From: CATOSP01 sp965216155
GTDB lineage: Bacteria; Chloroflexota; Dehalococcoidia; Lucifugimonadales; UBA3495
Reading direction: 5' to 3'
Assembly (NCBI GenBank): GCA_965216155.1
Contig: CBDCFD010000006.1
Span: 1,178,001 to 1,242,000 of the forward strand
Length of the DNA: 64,000 bases
Under the pieces are notes generated by a model. It was not told the origin of the DNA and made no database searches. It saw nothing but the letters and a program-made list of their open reading frames with translations. The translations under genes were made by a program, and so were the position numbers. Below, piece after piece: positions 35,068-45,120 of this stretch (its first letter is position 1; each line of letters opens with the position of its first letter).

Positions 35068-36165
35068 ATGCCTGTTTTCGACCCCGAATACCTACATAGA
35101 GTCACCTACCACATCTACCGTGCCAAGGGCGTCTCTCATGAGGAGGCCGAAGTCGTCGCCACCCACCAGGTAAAGGCCAACCTGGTCGGACACGACTCCC
35201 ACGGAGTCATCCACATCACTGACTACGTCGGACGTATTGACCGGGGACACATCGTACCCGGCGCTCCGTTTGAAATAGTCAATGAAACCCCTGCTACGGC
35301 GGTGATCAACGGCAACTGGGGTTTCGGTTTCGTGGTTACTGAACGCGCCATGCGGATGGCCATCGAAAAGGCAAGGGTCAACGGAGTTGCGGCCATCACG
35401 GTCCATTACCAGAGTCATATCGGACGGCTGGGCGACTACCCGACCATGGCCGCCAATGAGGGTATGATCGGGATGATCACCGCCGATTCCGGTGCGGGAC
35501 CCAAATCGGTAGCACCTTTCGGCGGCAGGGCCCGGCGCCTGGGCACCAACCCCATTTGCATCGGCGTTCCCAGCGACCTCGAGGGCACCGTGTTGTTGGA
35601 CATGGCCAGCAGCGCCGTCGCCGCCGGTAAGATCGGCCTGGCCAGGAGCCGGGGTGAACAGGTGCCTCCAGGGTGGCTTATCGACAAGGACGGCAATCCG
35701 ACAACAAACCCGGACGACTACCGGGAAGGCGGCGCCATTCTGCCCGTTGGCGCCGACCAGGGCCACAAGGGTTACGGGCTGTCTTTCATGGTAGAGACGT
35801 TTTCGGCGTTGCTGACCGGGCTGGGTTTCGGGATCGACCCCAATGCGCGCCACAATGACGGAGTGTTCATCGCCGTTTTCAACGTGGAGCATTTCCGGCC
35901 CCTGGATACGTTTAAGACGGAGGTCAAAGAGTTCGCCGAGTTCATCAAGACCTCTCCGCCGGCTCCAGGGTTTACCGAAGTCCTCTATCCGGGAGAACCA
36001 GAGTTCCGCACGGAGCAAGCCCGCCGCAGGGACGGCATATTCGTCGAAGACCCGACCTGGGAAGAGATTACAGACCTGATGAAAGAGTTAAAGGTAGAGG
36101 ACGCGGTCGGCCAGCAGGACGGTTGCAAAGTTGGCGAGGGATGTTTACATAAGGTAGATAAGTGA
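35068..36165 (+). CDS. Ldh_2-family malate/L-lactate dehydrogenase
   Basis: 365 aa NAD(P)-dependent oxidoreductase of the MDH/ureidoglycolate dehydrogenase family. The substrate motif NLVGHDSHGV, the segment VINGNWGFGFVVTERAM, SHIGRLGDYPTMAA, the NAD-site region RRLGTNPICIGVPS and VLLDMASSAVAAGKI are all present, followed by a Ldh_2-type KGYGLSFMVE. The ATG at 35068 has AGGAGG eight bases before it; a GTG at 35059 is possible. Substrate not assignable. Confidence 0.87.
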   Translation: MPVFDPEYLHRVTYHIYRAKGVSHEEAEVVATHQVKANLVGHDSHGVIHITDYVGRIDRGHIVPGAPFEIVNETPATAVINGNWGFGFVVTERAMRMAIEKARVNGVAAITVHYQSHIGRLGDYPTMAANEGMIGMITADSGAGPKSVAPFGGRARRLGTNPICIGVPSDLEGTVLLDMASSAVAAGKIGLARSRGEQVPPGWLIDKDGNPTTNPDDYREGGAILPVGADQGHKGYGLSFMVETFSALLTGLGFGIDPNARHNDGVFIAVFNVEHFRPLDTFKTEVKEFAEFIKTSPPAPGFTEVLYPGEPEFRTEQARRRDGIFVEDPTWEEITDLMKELKVEDAVGQQDGCKVGEGCLHKVDK

Positions 36166-36184
36166 GAGACGGGAGTGCGGGGAT

Positions 36185-37323
36185 ATGGAGGCGGCGGAAT
36201 CTCTTTTCAGGTGCTTGGAGCAGGCGCCGGACCCCAGGAGGGCCAGGGGAGTCCGCCATCCCTTTCAAGCCATTCTGCGTCTGACCCTGCCGGGCTTGGT
36301 CTGCGGTCAGACCACCATGGCCCACATCGCCCTCTTCGCCAGGATGAACTGGCCGGCTCTGAAGGAGCCCTTGGGGTTTCTCCGGGACCACCCGCCCCAC
36401 GCCGCCACCATCTCGCGCACCTTGGCAGGGGTCTCGCATGAACAATTGCAGGGCGCCCTGACTGGCTGGGTGGCCCGCGTGGTGGCGGACCGGGAGGCTG
36501 AATGCCTCGGTGGACGGCAAGTGGACCAAGCAGTCCGAGGACGCCAAGGGGAATCCCCTGGTCATGGTGAACGTGCTGGCCCATGACCTGAAGTTGTGCC
36601 TGGCCCAGTGGCCGGCGTCGGGAAAGCGGCACGAACCCGGGGTGTTGCGGGAGCAACTGGGGCAATTGTTCCAGCGCTATCCCGGGCTGCGGCTGCTGAC
36701 CATGGACGCCCTCTATGCGGAGCGGGACCTGTGCCAGGCCATAGTCAGCCAGGGGCGGGACTATCTGGTCCGAATCAAGGGGAACCAGCCTGAAGCGCTG
36801 GCCGCATTGGCCGACGGGTTTGCCGCAGAGGAGTTGGGGGAGCCGCAGGCGGAGACCCTGGGAAAAAAGCGGGGGCGATCGATAGGCGGCGGATCTGGAC
36901 CGATAACGCACTGGCCGACTACATCCGGGAGGAGTCGGGATTTCCCGGGGCGGGGCAGGGCGCGATGGTGGAGAAGGAGAGCGTGGATATAGTCGCCAGG
37001 GAGGTGGGCCGGGAGCGTTGGTATCTGCTGACCAGCCTGCATTCCCGGCAGTGCAGGCCAAAGGAACTGCTTCTGGTTTTTCGCAACCACTGGAGCGTTG
37101 AGAACAGCCTGCATCACGTGAAGGACCGCAGCTGGGATGAGGACGTCCACACGCTGCGCCGTCCCGGGCTGGGGGAAGTATACGCCACCCTGGTCAACAC
37201 CGGGCTGAACGCCCTGCGCCTGGAAGGATGGTTTCCCCCCGGATGTCCATGCCCCTGCGAGCCAAGACTTGCGCCTTCAGCCCAATGCAGACCATCGCCC
37301 AACTATTCGGGCCAACTTCCTGA
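36185..37323 (+). pseudogene. ISAs1-family transposase, degenerate
   Basis: A DDE transposase readable only in pieces across three frames. Part 1 (36185-~36500): PDPRRARGVRHPFQAILRLT and LGFLRDHPPHAATISR. Part 2 (~36500-36870): SVDGKWTKQSED, LLTMDALYAERD (catalytic Asp) and DYLVRIKGNQPEAL. Part 3: LLTSLHSRQCRPKE, RNHWSVENSLHHVKDRSWDE (catalytic Glu) and a further shift before MSMPLRAKTCAFSPMQ. Shifts fall at runs of A, G and C. No inverted termini are recognised, so this is a dead insertion-sequence copy. Confidence 0.8.
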
Positions 37324-37370
37324 CTTTGCAATCGTCCTACCCGGACCCCGGCAGTGGCTGACACCTAATG

Positions 37371-37401
37371 AGAAGGACCCGGGATGGACCCGGGTCCTTC
37401 T
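37371..37401. terminator. Strong perfect hairpin after the dead transposase
   Basis: AGAAGGACCCGGG and CCCGGGTCCTTCT form a 13-bp stem around the loop ATGGA. No T-run follows, so it is either a bidirectional terminator of the hairpin-only kind or an IS end relic. Confidence 0.5.
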
Positions 37402-37526
37402 AGCGTCCGAATCCTATTTCCAGCATGAGGCGATTCATCTCCATAATCTCTTGATCGTTACTGCGTAAATTCAGACCGGCAGACTATACTTAATCCAGAG
37501 CACGGCCCCCTGCTAAAGGAGAGAAG

Positions 37527-38753
37527 ATGATAGCTGGCCTAATCGCCGGTTCGATTGCCGCCATCGTGGCGTCCCTGGTGTCGTTGCCCCTGCGCTCGCC
37601 GGTGGACAGCGTGTTCAACACCGCAACGGTCACCTTGGGATCACTGGTCTTTGGCATCGGGGCGGGGCTGCTATGGTCGGGACTGTCATCCAACCCAAGG
37701 CGAATTCAATACTACGTTGGCGCGCTGGCCGCCGTGTTCGTCGTAATTGTGGTGATCGCCTTGATTGGCAATTCTACGCTCGACCGCTTCGCCTCCTTCG
37801 TTATCCCCTTGGCGGCAATAGTCTTGGTGATTGTTGGCGTGCTAACCCCTTCGTTTGGCGGACTTTCAGTCATGGCCGCGCGTGGTCTGGCCGTAGTCCT
37901 CCTGGTCGCGTCGGTGGGGCTTGGCTACGGGCTCATGGGGCAAGGCGACGCCGAGACCGGCGAGTTGTCCCTGCCCGAACGGGTCGAAGCCCCAACTCCC
38001 GCACCTACCGAATCCGCCGGTCCAACTGTGGCCCAAGCGCCTGCCACCGAAAGGGCGCCCGCCGCCGCGGGCACGACCGCACCAACCGGCGCGAGCACTA
38101 CCGGACCGGCCGAAACGAGCACCCGCGCTCCGGCCGTGCAGCCTGTGAGCGCCGCACCGGCGGAATCCACCGCCACCCTCGCGCCCACCTCCACAGAGGC
38201 TATCCGGCCCACCGTTCCGGCAGACACAGGCTCCCCGGGCGGAAGCACTCAATACGTGGTAGGAGAAGGGTCGGAGATCACGTTTACCGTCGGCGAGGTT
38301 CTGGCCCGGTTCCCCAACCCGATCAAGGCTGTAATGCGCACGACCGGATTATCGGGCCAAATCAACCTCGACGGGCACCCGTCCACCATCCAAGTGGACC
38401 TGCAATCTCTGTCCAGCGACCAGCAGTACCGCGACCTCTACGTCCACGAGCGCATGTTTCCGGACCACCCCATTGCCTCGTTCACCGTAGATAGGGTAAC
38501 TGACCTTCCCGCGGAGTTCAGCAGAGGGGAGAGTTTCCAGCTTCCTCTATCCGGGACTCTCAACATAAAGGGCGAAGACTTCCCCCTGACCTTCGACTTG
38601 GAGGTCCGGAACGACGGGAACGTCCTGAACGTCCTGGGCCGCACCATCGTCACCTGGGAGCAGCTAAACATTCCCGTCCCCACGGCCCGGTCCGTCGTTT
38701 CCATCGAGGACGAGATTCACGTACAGATATTGTTGGTCTCCACACCCCAGTAG
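37527..38753 (+). CDS. Membrane-anchored YceI-family protein
   Basis: 408 aa. N-terminal four to five hydrophobic segments (about residues 1-20, 35-52, 60-82, 87-108, 112-135), then a Pro/Thr/Ala-rich linker (about 150-235) and a YceI beta-barrel (240-408): VGEGSEITFTVGEVLARF, LSGQINLDG, LPLSGTLNIKGEDFPLTFDL. YceI domains bind isoprenoid-like lipids. The linker places the domain outside the membrane. AAAGGAGAG precedes the ATG. Confidence 0.83.
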   Translation: MIAGLIAGSIAAIVASLVSLPLRSPVDSVFNTATVTLGSLVFGIGAGLLWSGLSSNPRRIQYYVGALAAVFVVIVVIALIGNSTLDRFASFVIPLAAIVLVIVGVLTPSFGGLSVMAARGLAVVLLVASVGLGYGLMGQGDAETGELSLPERVEAPTPAPTESAGPTVAQAPATERAPAAAGTTAPTGASTTGPAETSTRAPAVQPVSAAPAESTATLAPTSTEAIRPTVPADTGSPGGSTQYVVGEGSEITFTVGEVLARFPNPIKAVMRTTGLSGQINLDGHPSTIQVDLQSLSSDQQYRDLYVHERMFPDHPIASFTVDRVTDLPAEFSRGESFQLPLSGTLNIKGEDFPLTFDLEVRNDGNVLNVLGRTIVTWEQLNIPVPTARSVVSIEDEIHVQILLVSTPQ

Positions 38754-39090
38754 CACCGGCTCTGGCAAAGCCCGGCCCGCACCCTAGCCCGTTCCAATAA
38801 AGCTAGTAGGCTGTTGTAAGCGATCCCAAATCCAGCCCCCGGCTCACGGTCTTTCGATTGTCGTCTCACTGCATTACTTTCCCATTTTCCGTAAGGGGGT
38901 ATTCGCGAGCCGACTGGAAACGTGTCAAAGACAAGACCCGGGCTCCGGGTACGTATCTGTTGTATTCGCAGGGCTATGACGTTACTATAGCGTGACAAAT
39001 GGAAGGTACCTTCTCAAGGATTCGTTGTGAAGCGGGTCCGGGATTACCGGGGACAGCGGTCGTGCAAAAGAATAGTCGCATAGGTTTGAA
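38754..39090. other. Intergenic region, nothing assignable
   Basis: Between the YceI gene and the ABC permeases. No reading frame looks coding, and no tRNA, long repeat or clear promoter is seen. The permease operon probably starts here. Confidence 0.5.
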
Positions 39091-40020
39091 ATGCGCGCCT
39101 ACATGATCCGGCGGCTGGGCCACTCCATATTCATCATCCTGGGAATCATGGCCCTGCTCTTCTTCGCCATCAACGTGCTGGGAGACCCGGTGCAGTTGCT
39201 AGTGGACGAGGAAGCGACCCAGGAGATGATCGATTCGTTGCGGGCGAAGTACGGGTTCGACAGGCCGCTTTACGTGCGCCTTGGAGAATTCTACAAAAAC
39301 CTGGCGGTCTTGGACTTCGGCAAGTCCATCCGCCACCGGATTGACGCCGGCGGGATGGTGCTGGACCGCATCCCCAATACTTTCGCACTTGGTCTGGTGG
39401 CATGGGGCCTCGGTTCCCTGGGCATCCCCCTGGGGATACTGGCGGCCCGGCGGCCTCGCGGCATCGTAGACCGCATCGTAAACGTCATGTCCTTCGCGAT
39501 TATCTCCATCCCCGACTTCTGGCTCGCCCTCATGCTTATCCTGTTGGTGTCGGTGCAGATGGGACTGCTCCCCACGTCCGGCCACGACGGCCTGGGGCCC
39601 GGCGGGTGGAAATACATCATCCTGCCCGCCATTGCCCTGTGCCCCAGGGTGCTGGGACGCAACGCCCAGATCACCAGGGCCACCATGATCGAGGAATTGG
39701 GAAAACAGTACGTGTCGACCGCCAGGGCCAAGGGCTTGGGCGAAAACACCGTCCTCTACACCCACGTTTTGAAAAACGCCTCCATCGCCATCGTGACGCT
39801 TCTGGGGGCCGAACTCGCCGGTTTCATGAACGGCGCCACGGTGGTGGAGGTCATATTCCGGTGGCCGGGATTGGGGCAGCTTTTGATCGAGGCGATCAAC
39901 TACCGCGACCTGCCCGTGGTGACCGCGGCGGTATTTACAATTGCGCTTATCGTCATGATAACCAACCTGATAGTTGACCTGATCTATACCTGGCTGGACC
40001 CCCGCATCGTGTACAAGTAG
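39091..40020 (+). CDS. ABC transporter permease, DppB type
   Basis: 309 aa inner-membrane subunit of a peptide/nickel-type importer. N-terminal RRLGHSIFIILGIMALLFFA, the periplasmic part with YGFDRPLYVRLGEFYKNL, and the ABC-permease EAA loop region ITRATMIEELGKQYVSTARA followed by KGLGENTVLYTHVLKNA. Six transmembrane segments are apparent. Followed by DppC; no substrate-binding or ATPase gene is beside them, so these must come from elsewhere. Confidence 0.92.
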   Translation: MRAYMIRRLGHSIFIILGIMALLFFAINVLGDPVQLLVDEEATQEMIDSLRAKYGFDRPLYVRLGEFYKNLAVLDFGKSIRHRIDAGGMVLDRIPNTFALGLVAWGLGSLGIPLGILAARRPRGIVDRIVNVMSFAIISIPDFWLALMLILLVSVQMGLLPTSGHDGLGPGGWKYIILPAIALCPRVLGRNAQITRATMIEELGKQYVSTARAKGLGENTVLYTHVLKNASIAIVTLLGAELAGFMNGATVVEVIFRWPGLGQLLIEAINYRDLPVVTAAVFTIALIVMITNLIVDLIYTWLDPRIVYK

Positions 40021-40057
40021 GCATGCGGACCGCCACGCCCCGATAGTCCAAATAACG

Positions 40058-41047
40058 ATGACTAATCAGACAGCAACATTAGACAAGCGCACCAACCCGG
40101 TTGCCTCGGTCTTGCAACGGCCGCTGGTGCAGGCGTTCTTCAACGACCCCATCACCTATATTTCGGCGGCGTTCGTCATCATCGTCGTGCTGGGGGCCAT
40201 ATTCGCGCCCATCGCCTCTCCCCACGACCCGAAAGAGCAGCAGCTTCCCCTCAGGCACCTTCCCCCGTTCTCCAGCGGTGAAGCCGTCGTCGATAACACC
40301 GTCAAACCGTATGTAACGGAGACAAGGTTTTACATTTTCGGCACGGACCACCTAGGGCGCGACTACCTGAGCAGGCTGATGTGGGGAGGCCGCATCTCCC
40401 TGGCCGTAGGAGTCCTGGGAGTGCTCTGTTCCAGCAGCCTTGGGATATTCCTGGGGCTGGCCGCGGGCTACTTCCGCGGCGTCGTAGACGACATTATTAT
40501 GCGCGCGGTAGACGTGTTTATGGCGGTGCCGTTGTTGCTCCTCGCTTTGATGGTGATCTACATCCTGGGAGCGAGCTTCATCAACATCCTGATCGTCTTC
40601 GCCGTCGCCCGCTGGATGATCTACTGCCGTGTCACCCGGGGCGTTGTGCTGTCGCTGCGTGAGCAGACCTTTATTGAATCCGCCCGGGCCATAGGTTGCA
40701 GCGACCGCAGGATCATCGTCCGTCACGTGCTGCCCAATCTGCTGACGCCTCTTATGACCCTGGCCACCCTGGACGTCCCCGGAACCATCCTCACCGAGTC
40801 GACCCTCAGCTTCCTGGGCTTCGGGATCCAGCCTCCCGAGTCTTCATGGGGCCTGATGCTCGCCTCGGGGCGCGAGTACATTCAGACAGCGTGGTGGATC
40901 GTGGTGATCCCCGGTCTTGCGATTTTCCTGACGGCCCTGTCGTTCAACTTGTTCGGGGTCTGGATGCGAGCCGTAAGCGACCCTCTACAAAGGTGGAGAT
41001 GGCTCAAAGCGACCAGAGAAGCCAAGGAAGCGGGTGTATCCACCTAG
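40058..41047 (+). CDS. ABC transporter permease, DppC type
   Basis: 329 aa. GTDHLGRDYLSRLMWGGRIS and LGIFLGLAAGYFRGVVDDII are the standard DppC start, and EQTFIESARAIGCSDRRIIV then RHVLPNLLTPLMTLATLDV is the EAA loop; STLSFLGFGIQPPESSWGLM closes it. Pairs with the upstream DppB gene (37-bp gap). Substrate unknown. Confidence 0.92.
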   Translation: MTNQTATLDKRTNPVASVLQRPLVQAFFNDPITYISAAFVIIVVLGAIFAPIASPHDPKEQQLPLRHLPPFSSGEAVVDNTVKPYVTETRFYIFGTDHLGRDYLSRLMWGGRISLAVGVLGVLCSSSLGIFLGLAAGYFRGVVDDIIMRAVDVFMAVPLLLLALMVIYILGASFINILIVFAVARWMIYCRVTRGVVLSLREQTFIESARAIGCSDRRIIVRHVLPNLLTPLMTLATLDVPGTILTESTLSFLGFGIQPPESSWGLMLASGREYIQTAWWIVVIPGLAIFLTALSFNLFGVWMRAVSDPLQRWRWLKATREAKEAGVST

Positions 41048-41234
41048 ATGACCTCGCGGGCCGGACTCACCGTCCGTGATATTATGGCGAGGTGTCCGGG
41101 TCCTCACGCTTCGCGTGAACGGTATCTCTGACCGCAGGTGAGGGACATCTCTCCAACTTCAGCTTTCTCGCTCGGAGGGGAGAGGACAGCGAATCGAGGG
41201 GAGGGGGCGCCAGCATTTCCACAACGAGGCTCAA

Positions 41235-41675
41235 ATGAGAGAAGGTGGAATACTCTTCTGGGCGTTCCCTGTGGCCAGGACTCTGGCGGGGTTTTTATTG
41301 GCCACCGTTCTAGGCATCGCCGGTGGTTGGACCGTCCTTATCTTCAACGCTTTGATCGGCTACCCCTGGTCCTCGCAACTTCACCTGAACCTTTACTACT
41401 TCGGAATCGGCATTGGCGCAGGCGTGGGAGCTTATATCGGTTGGGCCAATTTCGCCGTCCGCCGGGAGTACATAGCGGCCACGCTACTCCTGGCTATTGC
41501 CGGAGGGGTCATTGGGGCTTACATGGGGATCGCCTATGGGTCCCAGGCCGACCCCGACTTTCTGGGTAGAGGCTACACCCTGGAACACAGCCTCCACCTG
41601 GGGGCTCCCATCGGGGGTATCATCGTGTCCACGACCATTGGGCTGGTCAACGAGATTCGCACCGGAGGGCGTTAG
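41235..41675 (+). CDS. Small multi-pass membrane protein, unknown
   Basis: 146 aa, about four hydrophobic segments (residues 10-35, 48-65, 75-98, 115-135), many Gly. Segments such as YYFGIGIGAGVGAYIGW and GGVIGAYMGIAYGS look like packed helices. No family recognised. The preceding 190 bp hold no gene. Confidence 0.55.
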   Translation: MREGGILFWAFPVARTLAGFLLATVLGIAGGWTVLIFNALIGYPWSSQLHLNLYYFGIGIGAGVGAYIGWANFAVRREYIAATLLLAIAGGVIGAYMGIAYGSQADPDFLGRGYTLEHSLHLGAPIGGIIVSTTIGLVNEIRTGGR

Positions 41676-41832
41676 CAGTGGCCGGTAGCCAGTGATAGGA
41701 ATGACGCAGAGACTCGATAAATCATCTCCGCCAATTCGATTGATTTCTTCCAGACATCCAGCTCTAGACAGCTCTTCAACATAGCCATATCACACAACCC
41801 CGTCCAGTGCCGGCCACTAACCACCGGCCACT
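41676..41832. repeat. AGTGGCCRGT-type inverted repeat, long spacer
   Basis: Left arm CAGTGGCCGGTAGCCAGTG (41679-41697) and right arm CCGGCCACTAACCACCGGCCACTGG ending 41832, roughly reverse complements, about 100 bp apart. They lie between a membrane-protein gene and a convergent SDR gene, as in the repeats at 2255-2331 and 12638-12696. Confidence 0.55.
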
Positions 41833-41836
41833 GGGC

Positions 41837-42781
41837 TTACGGGTCCGACGGCGGTGGAGCGGGGTTGACCATTCCCGCGGCCAGGGATACCGGGACCGCT
41901 TCCGCCAGTTCGTCCACGGTCCACCTTCCGTCTTTGTGAATGCTGCGGACGACGTGGCGCGGCGAGTAAAGGGCCATCTGCCAACCGCTGGTGCCTATCA
42001 CCTGGCCGGTAATTGCTCCACCGGCTTCCGAGCAGAGGTAGACCACCTTTGGGGCGTTGTTCCCCGCGTCCCTGGAACCTTCTGAGGCTTCCGCGGCCCG
42101 GCCAGCCATCTGCCCGCCGCCGATAACGCCGCGGGCTGCCCTTAGCTCTCGCGCCGCGTCAGGCACGGAACCAGTCATACGGGTCGCGCCGCCAGGATAG
42201 ATGGCATTCACCGATATGCCGTGGGGGCCCAGTTCCCGCGCCAGCGCCCTGGCAAATCCGACCATCCCCTCCTTGGCGGCGGAGTAATTGGCCTGGCCGG
42301 TGTTGCCCAAGCCGGAGCCGGACGAAAATAGGCAAATGCGTCCGTACTTCTGCTGGACCATGTGCGGCACCACGTTCCGGACGGTATTGAACGCACCCTT
42401 GAGGTGGACCGCTAAAACAGCGTCCCACTCCTCCTCAGTCATGTTGAAAACCATACGGTCTCTCAGGATCCCGGCAACGTGGCACAGGATATCAACCCTG
42501 CCGAAGTTGTCCAATGCAGTTTGGACCATGCCCTGTGCGCCAACATAAGCCGCTACCGTGTCACGGTTTGCAACCGCGGCGCCGCGGGCTTCCCGGATCT
42601 CGGCCGCCACCTCGTCCGCCGGGCCCGTGTCCGTAGGCGCACCCGTACCATCCAGGTTCACACCCAGGTCGTTTACCACGACGGACGCACCTTCTTCCGC
42701 CAGGAGCATGGCCACTCCCCGGCCGATACCGCGCCCTGCGCCAGTTACGATCGCCACTCTTCCTGCCAGCCGATCACCCAT
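41837..42781 (-). CDS. Short-chain dehydrogenase/reductase
   Basis: 314 aa classical SDR of the (3R)-hydroxyacyl-CoA dehydrogenase-like type: cofactor motif TGAGRGIGRG, VVVNDLGVNLDGTG, HVAGIL, and active site FSSGSGLGNTGQANYSAAKE (Ser, Tyr, Lys all in place). The C-terminal about 60 residues are an extension beyond a plain SDR. GGGAGAGG lies seven bases before the ATG. Directly downstream of a related SDR gene, probably one transcript. Confidence 0.9.
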   Translation of the reverse strand: MGDRLAGRVAIVTGAGRGIGRGVAMLLAEEGASVVVNDLGVNLDGTGAPTDTGPADEVAAEIREARGAAVANRDTVAAYVGAQGMVQTALDNFGRVDILCHVAGILRDRMVFNMTEEEWDAVLAVHLKGAFNTVRNVVPHMVQQKYGRICLFSSGSGLGNTGQANYSAAKEGMVGFARALARELGPHGISVNAIYPGGATRMTGSVPDAARELRAARGVIGGGQMAGRAAEASEGSRDAGNNAPKVVYLCSEAGGAITGQVIGTSGWQMALYSPRHVVRSIHKDGRWTVDELAEAVPVSLAAGMVNPAPPPSDP

Positions 42782-42831
42782 GACTTATCCTCTCCCTTCT
42801 TAGGGTCGCTCCGGGCCGCTCCAAGGACTGC

Positions 42832-43755
42832 CTATCTGACGCTGGGGGAAATCATCTTGGGCACAAGGAAGTCCATCTCATCCATACTGTAGTTGCCTTC
42901 CTTGTGGATGCTTCGTTCGATCTGGGGGTTGGTGTAGAGGTAGATACTCCCGCCCCGCACGCCGAAGACATAGCCGTTCATGTTGTCGACCTCGTCGGTA
43001 CACAACAGCGCGGTCAACGGGGCAACGTTTTCCGGGTCGTCGGCGGAACCGGGTCCTTCCCAGTTCGTGACCGGCGGAGACACCCCGATCCTGGCAACAT
43101 CCTCGGCGGTTACTCCGGCCTGCGCCTCCCGGTATTCCTCGACGAGTCCGGGGAAAAGCCGGGTCCGGGCCAGAGGGGATATGGCGTTGCAATTCACTCC
43201 ATAACGCCCCATGTCCCTGGCCACCGTGCGGGTCAGCCCGATAATCCCTTCACACGCGGCGGCGTAGTTGGAGCTGCCAAGAGCCCCCAGCCCGGCGTCG
43301 CTTGTGAGGTTCACGATTTTGCCGCCGCGCTGCTGGCGGAACAGGATACAGGCGAACTTGGTGGGACAGAAGGCGCCCTTCAAGTTGGTCCTGATGACCA
43401 GGTCCCAGTCCTGCTCGGTCATCTGGTAGATCATGCCCTGTTTGAGAATGCCCACGCTGTTGACCAGGATATCAATCCTGCCGAAGGAGTCCACCGCGCT
43501 TTGAATGACGCTCTCTCCGCCGTCTATGGTGGCAACGTCGGCGTAGTTGGCCGCCGCCTGTCCACCCGCTTCCTTGATCTCCGACGCAACATTGTCTGCC
43601 GGAGTGGTGGAAGTACCAGAACCATCGACGTCGCAGCCCAGGTCGTTGACAATAACCGAAGCTCCCTCCTGGGCCAGTTGCAGGGCGATTCCACGGCCTA
43701 TGCCGCGGCCTCCGCCGGTGACCACCGCGACCTTGCCTTCCAGGCGGTTCGCCAT
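42832..43755 (-). CDS. SDR-family protein with Lys missing from the YxxxK active site
   Basis: 307 aa from the ATG at 43755, with GGAGG upstream; an earlier in-frame start at 43857 lacks conservation. Cofactor motif TGGGRGIGRG and VIVNDLGCDVDGSG are intact. The expected YxxxK reads NYAAACEG, so the catalytic Lys is a Cys (codon TGT), while the neighbouring SDR keeps YSAAK. Without Lys the usual proton relay is lost, so the protein may be a non-catalytic partner or use a changed mechanism. Shares about half its length with the neighbour by eye, suggesting duplication. Confidence 0.85.
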   Translation of the reverse strand: MANRLEGKVAVVTGGGRGIGRGIALQLAQEGASVIVNDLGCDVDGSGTSTTPADNVASEIKEAGGQAAANYADVATIDGGESVIQSAVDSFGRIDILVNSVGILKQGMIYQMTEQDWDLVIRTNLKGAFCPTKFACILFRQQRGGKIVNLTSDAGLGALGSSNYAAACEGIIGLTRTVARDMGRYGVNCNAISPLARTRLFPGLVEEYREAQAGVTAEDVARIGVSPPVTNWEGPGSADDPENVAPLTALLCTDEVDNMNGYVFGVRGGSIYLYTNPQIERSIHKEGNYSMDEMDFLVPKMISPSVR

Positions 43756-44426
43756 AATCCCACCTCCGAGATGAGTCATTTGGGGGAGAATTCCAGCCAG
43801 CGGGGCGCAATATCCCACCGGCGCGCCCATATTACTACAGAAGTCATTGGGTGTCACGGAAGGCGTGGTTAGGGTAACTGTTCAGACTTGGTGAGGCGAA
43901 TATGCTAATCTTCTCGTTGAGCGGAAAACGCTGGCGTCCGGGGCGCGATTGTGGCATAAGAGAACTATGGAAACGGAAGTGGACTTGAACCAGGCGAGCC
44001 GGGAGACGCTGCTGGAGATTATCGCGGAACTGCGCCAGCGGGTCGAGAGTCTGGAGGCCCGGCTGTCCGGCGGCGGCGGGCCGGGGGCCAGGATGCCGGG
44101 GCACAAACCGGCCGCCAGGCGCAAGGAGGCGGCGGAGGAAGAAAAGAAGCCCCGCAGGAAGCGTCCCCACGGCTTTGCCCGGCCGCGGATGGAACCGGAA
44201 CGCAGCGCAAGTGACCCACGCCCCGGAGTTTTGCCCCGAATGCCATACTACCCTGAGCGGGGGTTGGGCGCAGCGGACCCGGGAGGTCATCGAACTTCCG
44301 GCGTCTCCTGCCGAAGTTACAGAGCATGTCTTCATAGCCCGGACGTGTCCGCTGTGCCGGAAACGGCGGTTGCCCCAGGACCCTCTGAAAGGTCTGGCCG
44401 CGGGCCGTCAACGCCTGGGAGCCAAC

Positions 44427-44450
44427 CCCGTATCCAGTACGGGGCAGGCT
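44427..44450 (-). repeat. 24-bp palindromic insert, copy 1
   Basis: CCCGTATCCAGTACGGGGCAGGCT on the plus strand, lying in frame in the IS66 remnant (encodes PVSSTGQA). Its reverse complement differs from copy 2 at one base only. Flanks GCCAAC and CTGGTGAG rejoin into an uninterrupted reading. Confidence 0.7.
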
Positions 44451-45120
44451 CTGGTGAGTCTGATCGCGACCCTGCGGGAAGAGGGACGGCTGCCCATAAG
44501 GACAATCCAATGGTATCTGCGAACGTTTCATCAGTTGAAACTGAGCGTTGGGGCCATCGTCCGGGCCGTCCATCAAGTTGCCCGGCAGGGAGGGCCGGAA
44601 GTGGGCGAGGTCCTGGAGTGCATCCGGTCCAGCCCGGTGGTCCACGCCGATGAGACGGGTTGGCGGGAGAACGGGAGAAACGGCTACGTTTGGACCCCCG
44701 GTCCGGGCCGGGGGCAGGCTTTTCAGCACTCCCACGGAGCGGTTCTTCCTGCGCCGGGGCCGGGGCAAGGAGGTGGTGGACGAGGTCCTGGGCGAGTCCT
44801 TCGGCGGGATTCTGGTGAGCGATTTCTACGCCTCCTACGATCACTACCCCGGATTGAAACAGAGGTGTTGGGCCCATCTGCTGCGGGACATCCACAAGCT
44901 GAAGGTCTTGTACCCGGAAGACGGCAGGCTGACCCAGTGGGCATTGGGGGTGCAACGGCTTTACGCCAAGGCCAGGGCTTGGGCATCGGCCGGAGGGCGT
45001 CCGCCGTCCCGGGGGCAACTGGCGCTGGAAGAGCGGCTGCTGGCGCTGTGCCGTCCATTCATGGAAGACCCATTGGCGGTGCAAGCCAAGCTCTGCCGGC
45101 GGATTGAGCGTCACATCAAG

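Noticed and set aside
37673..38494. 273-codon frame inside the YceI gene
   Set aside because: Arg/Pro-rich shadow of the linker-rich real gene in another frame.
38717..38998. 93-codon minus-strand frame after the YceI gene
   Set aside because: No ribosome site, no conservation and unusual composition; partly antisense to the YceI end.
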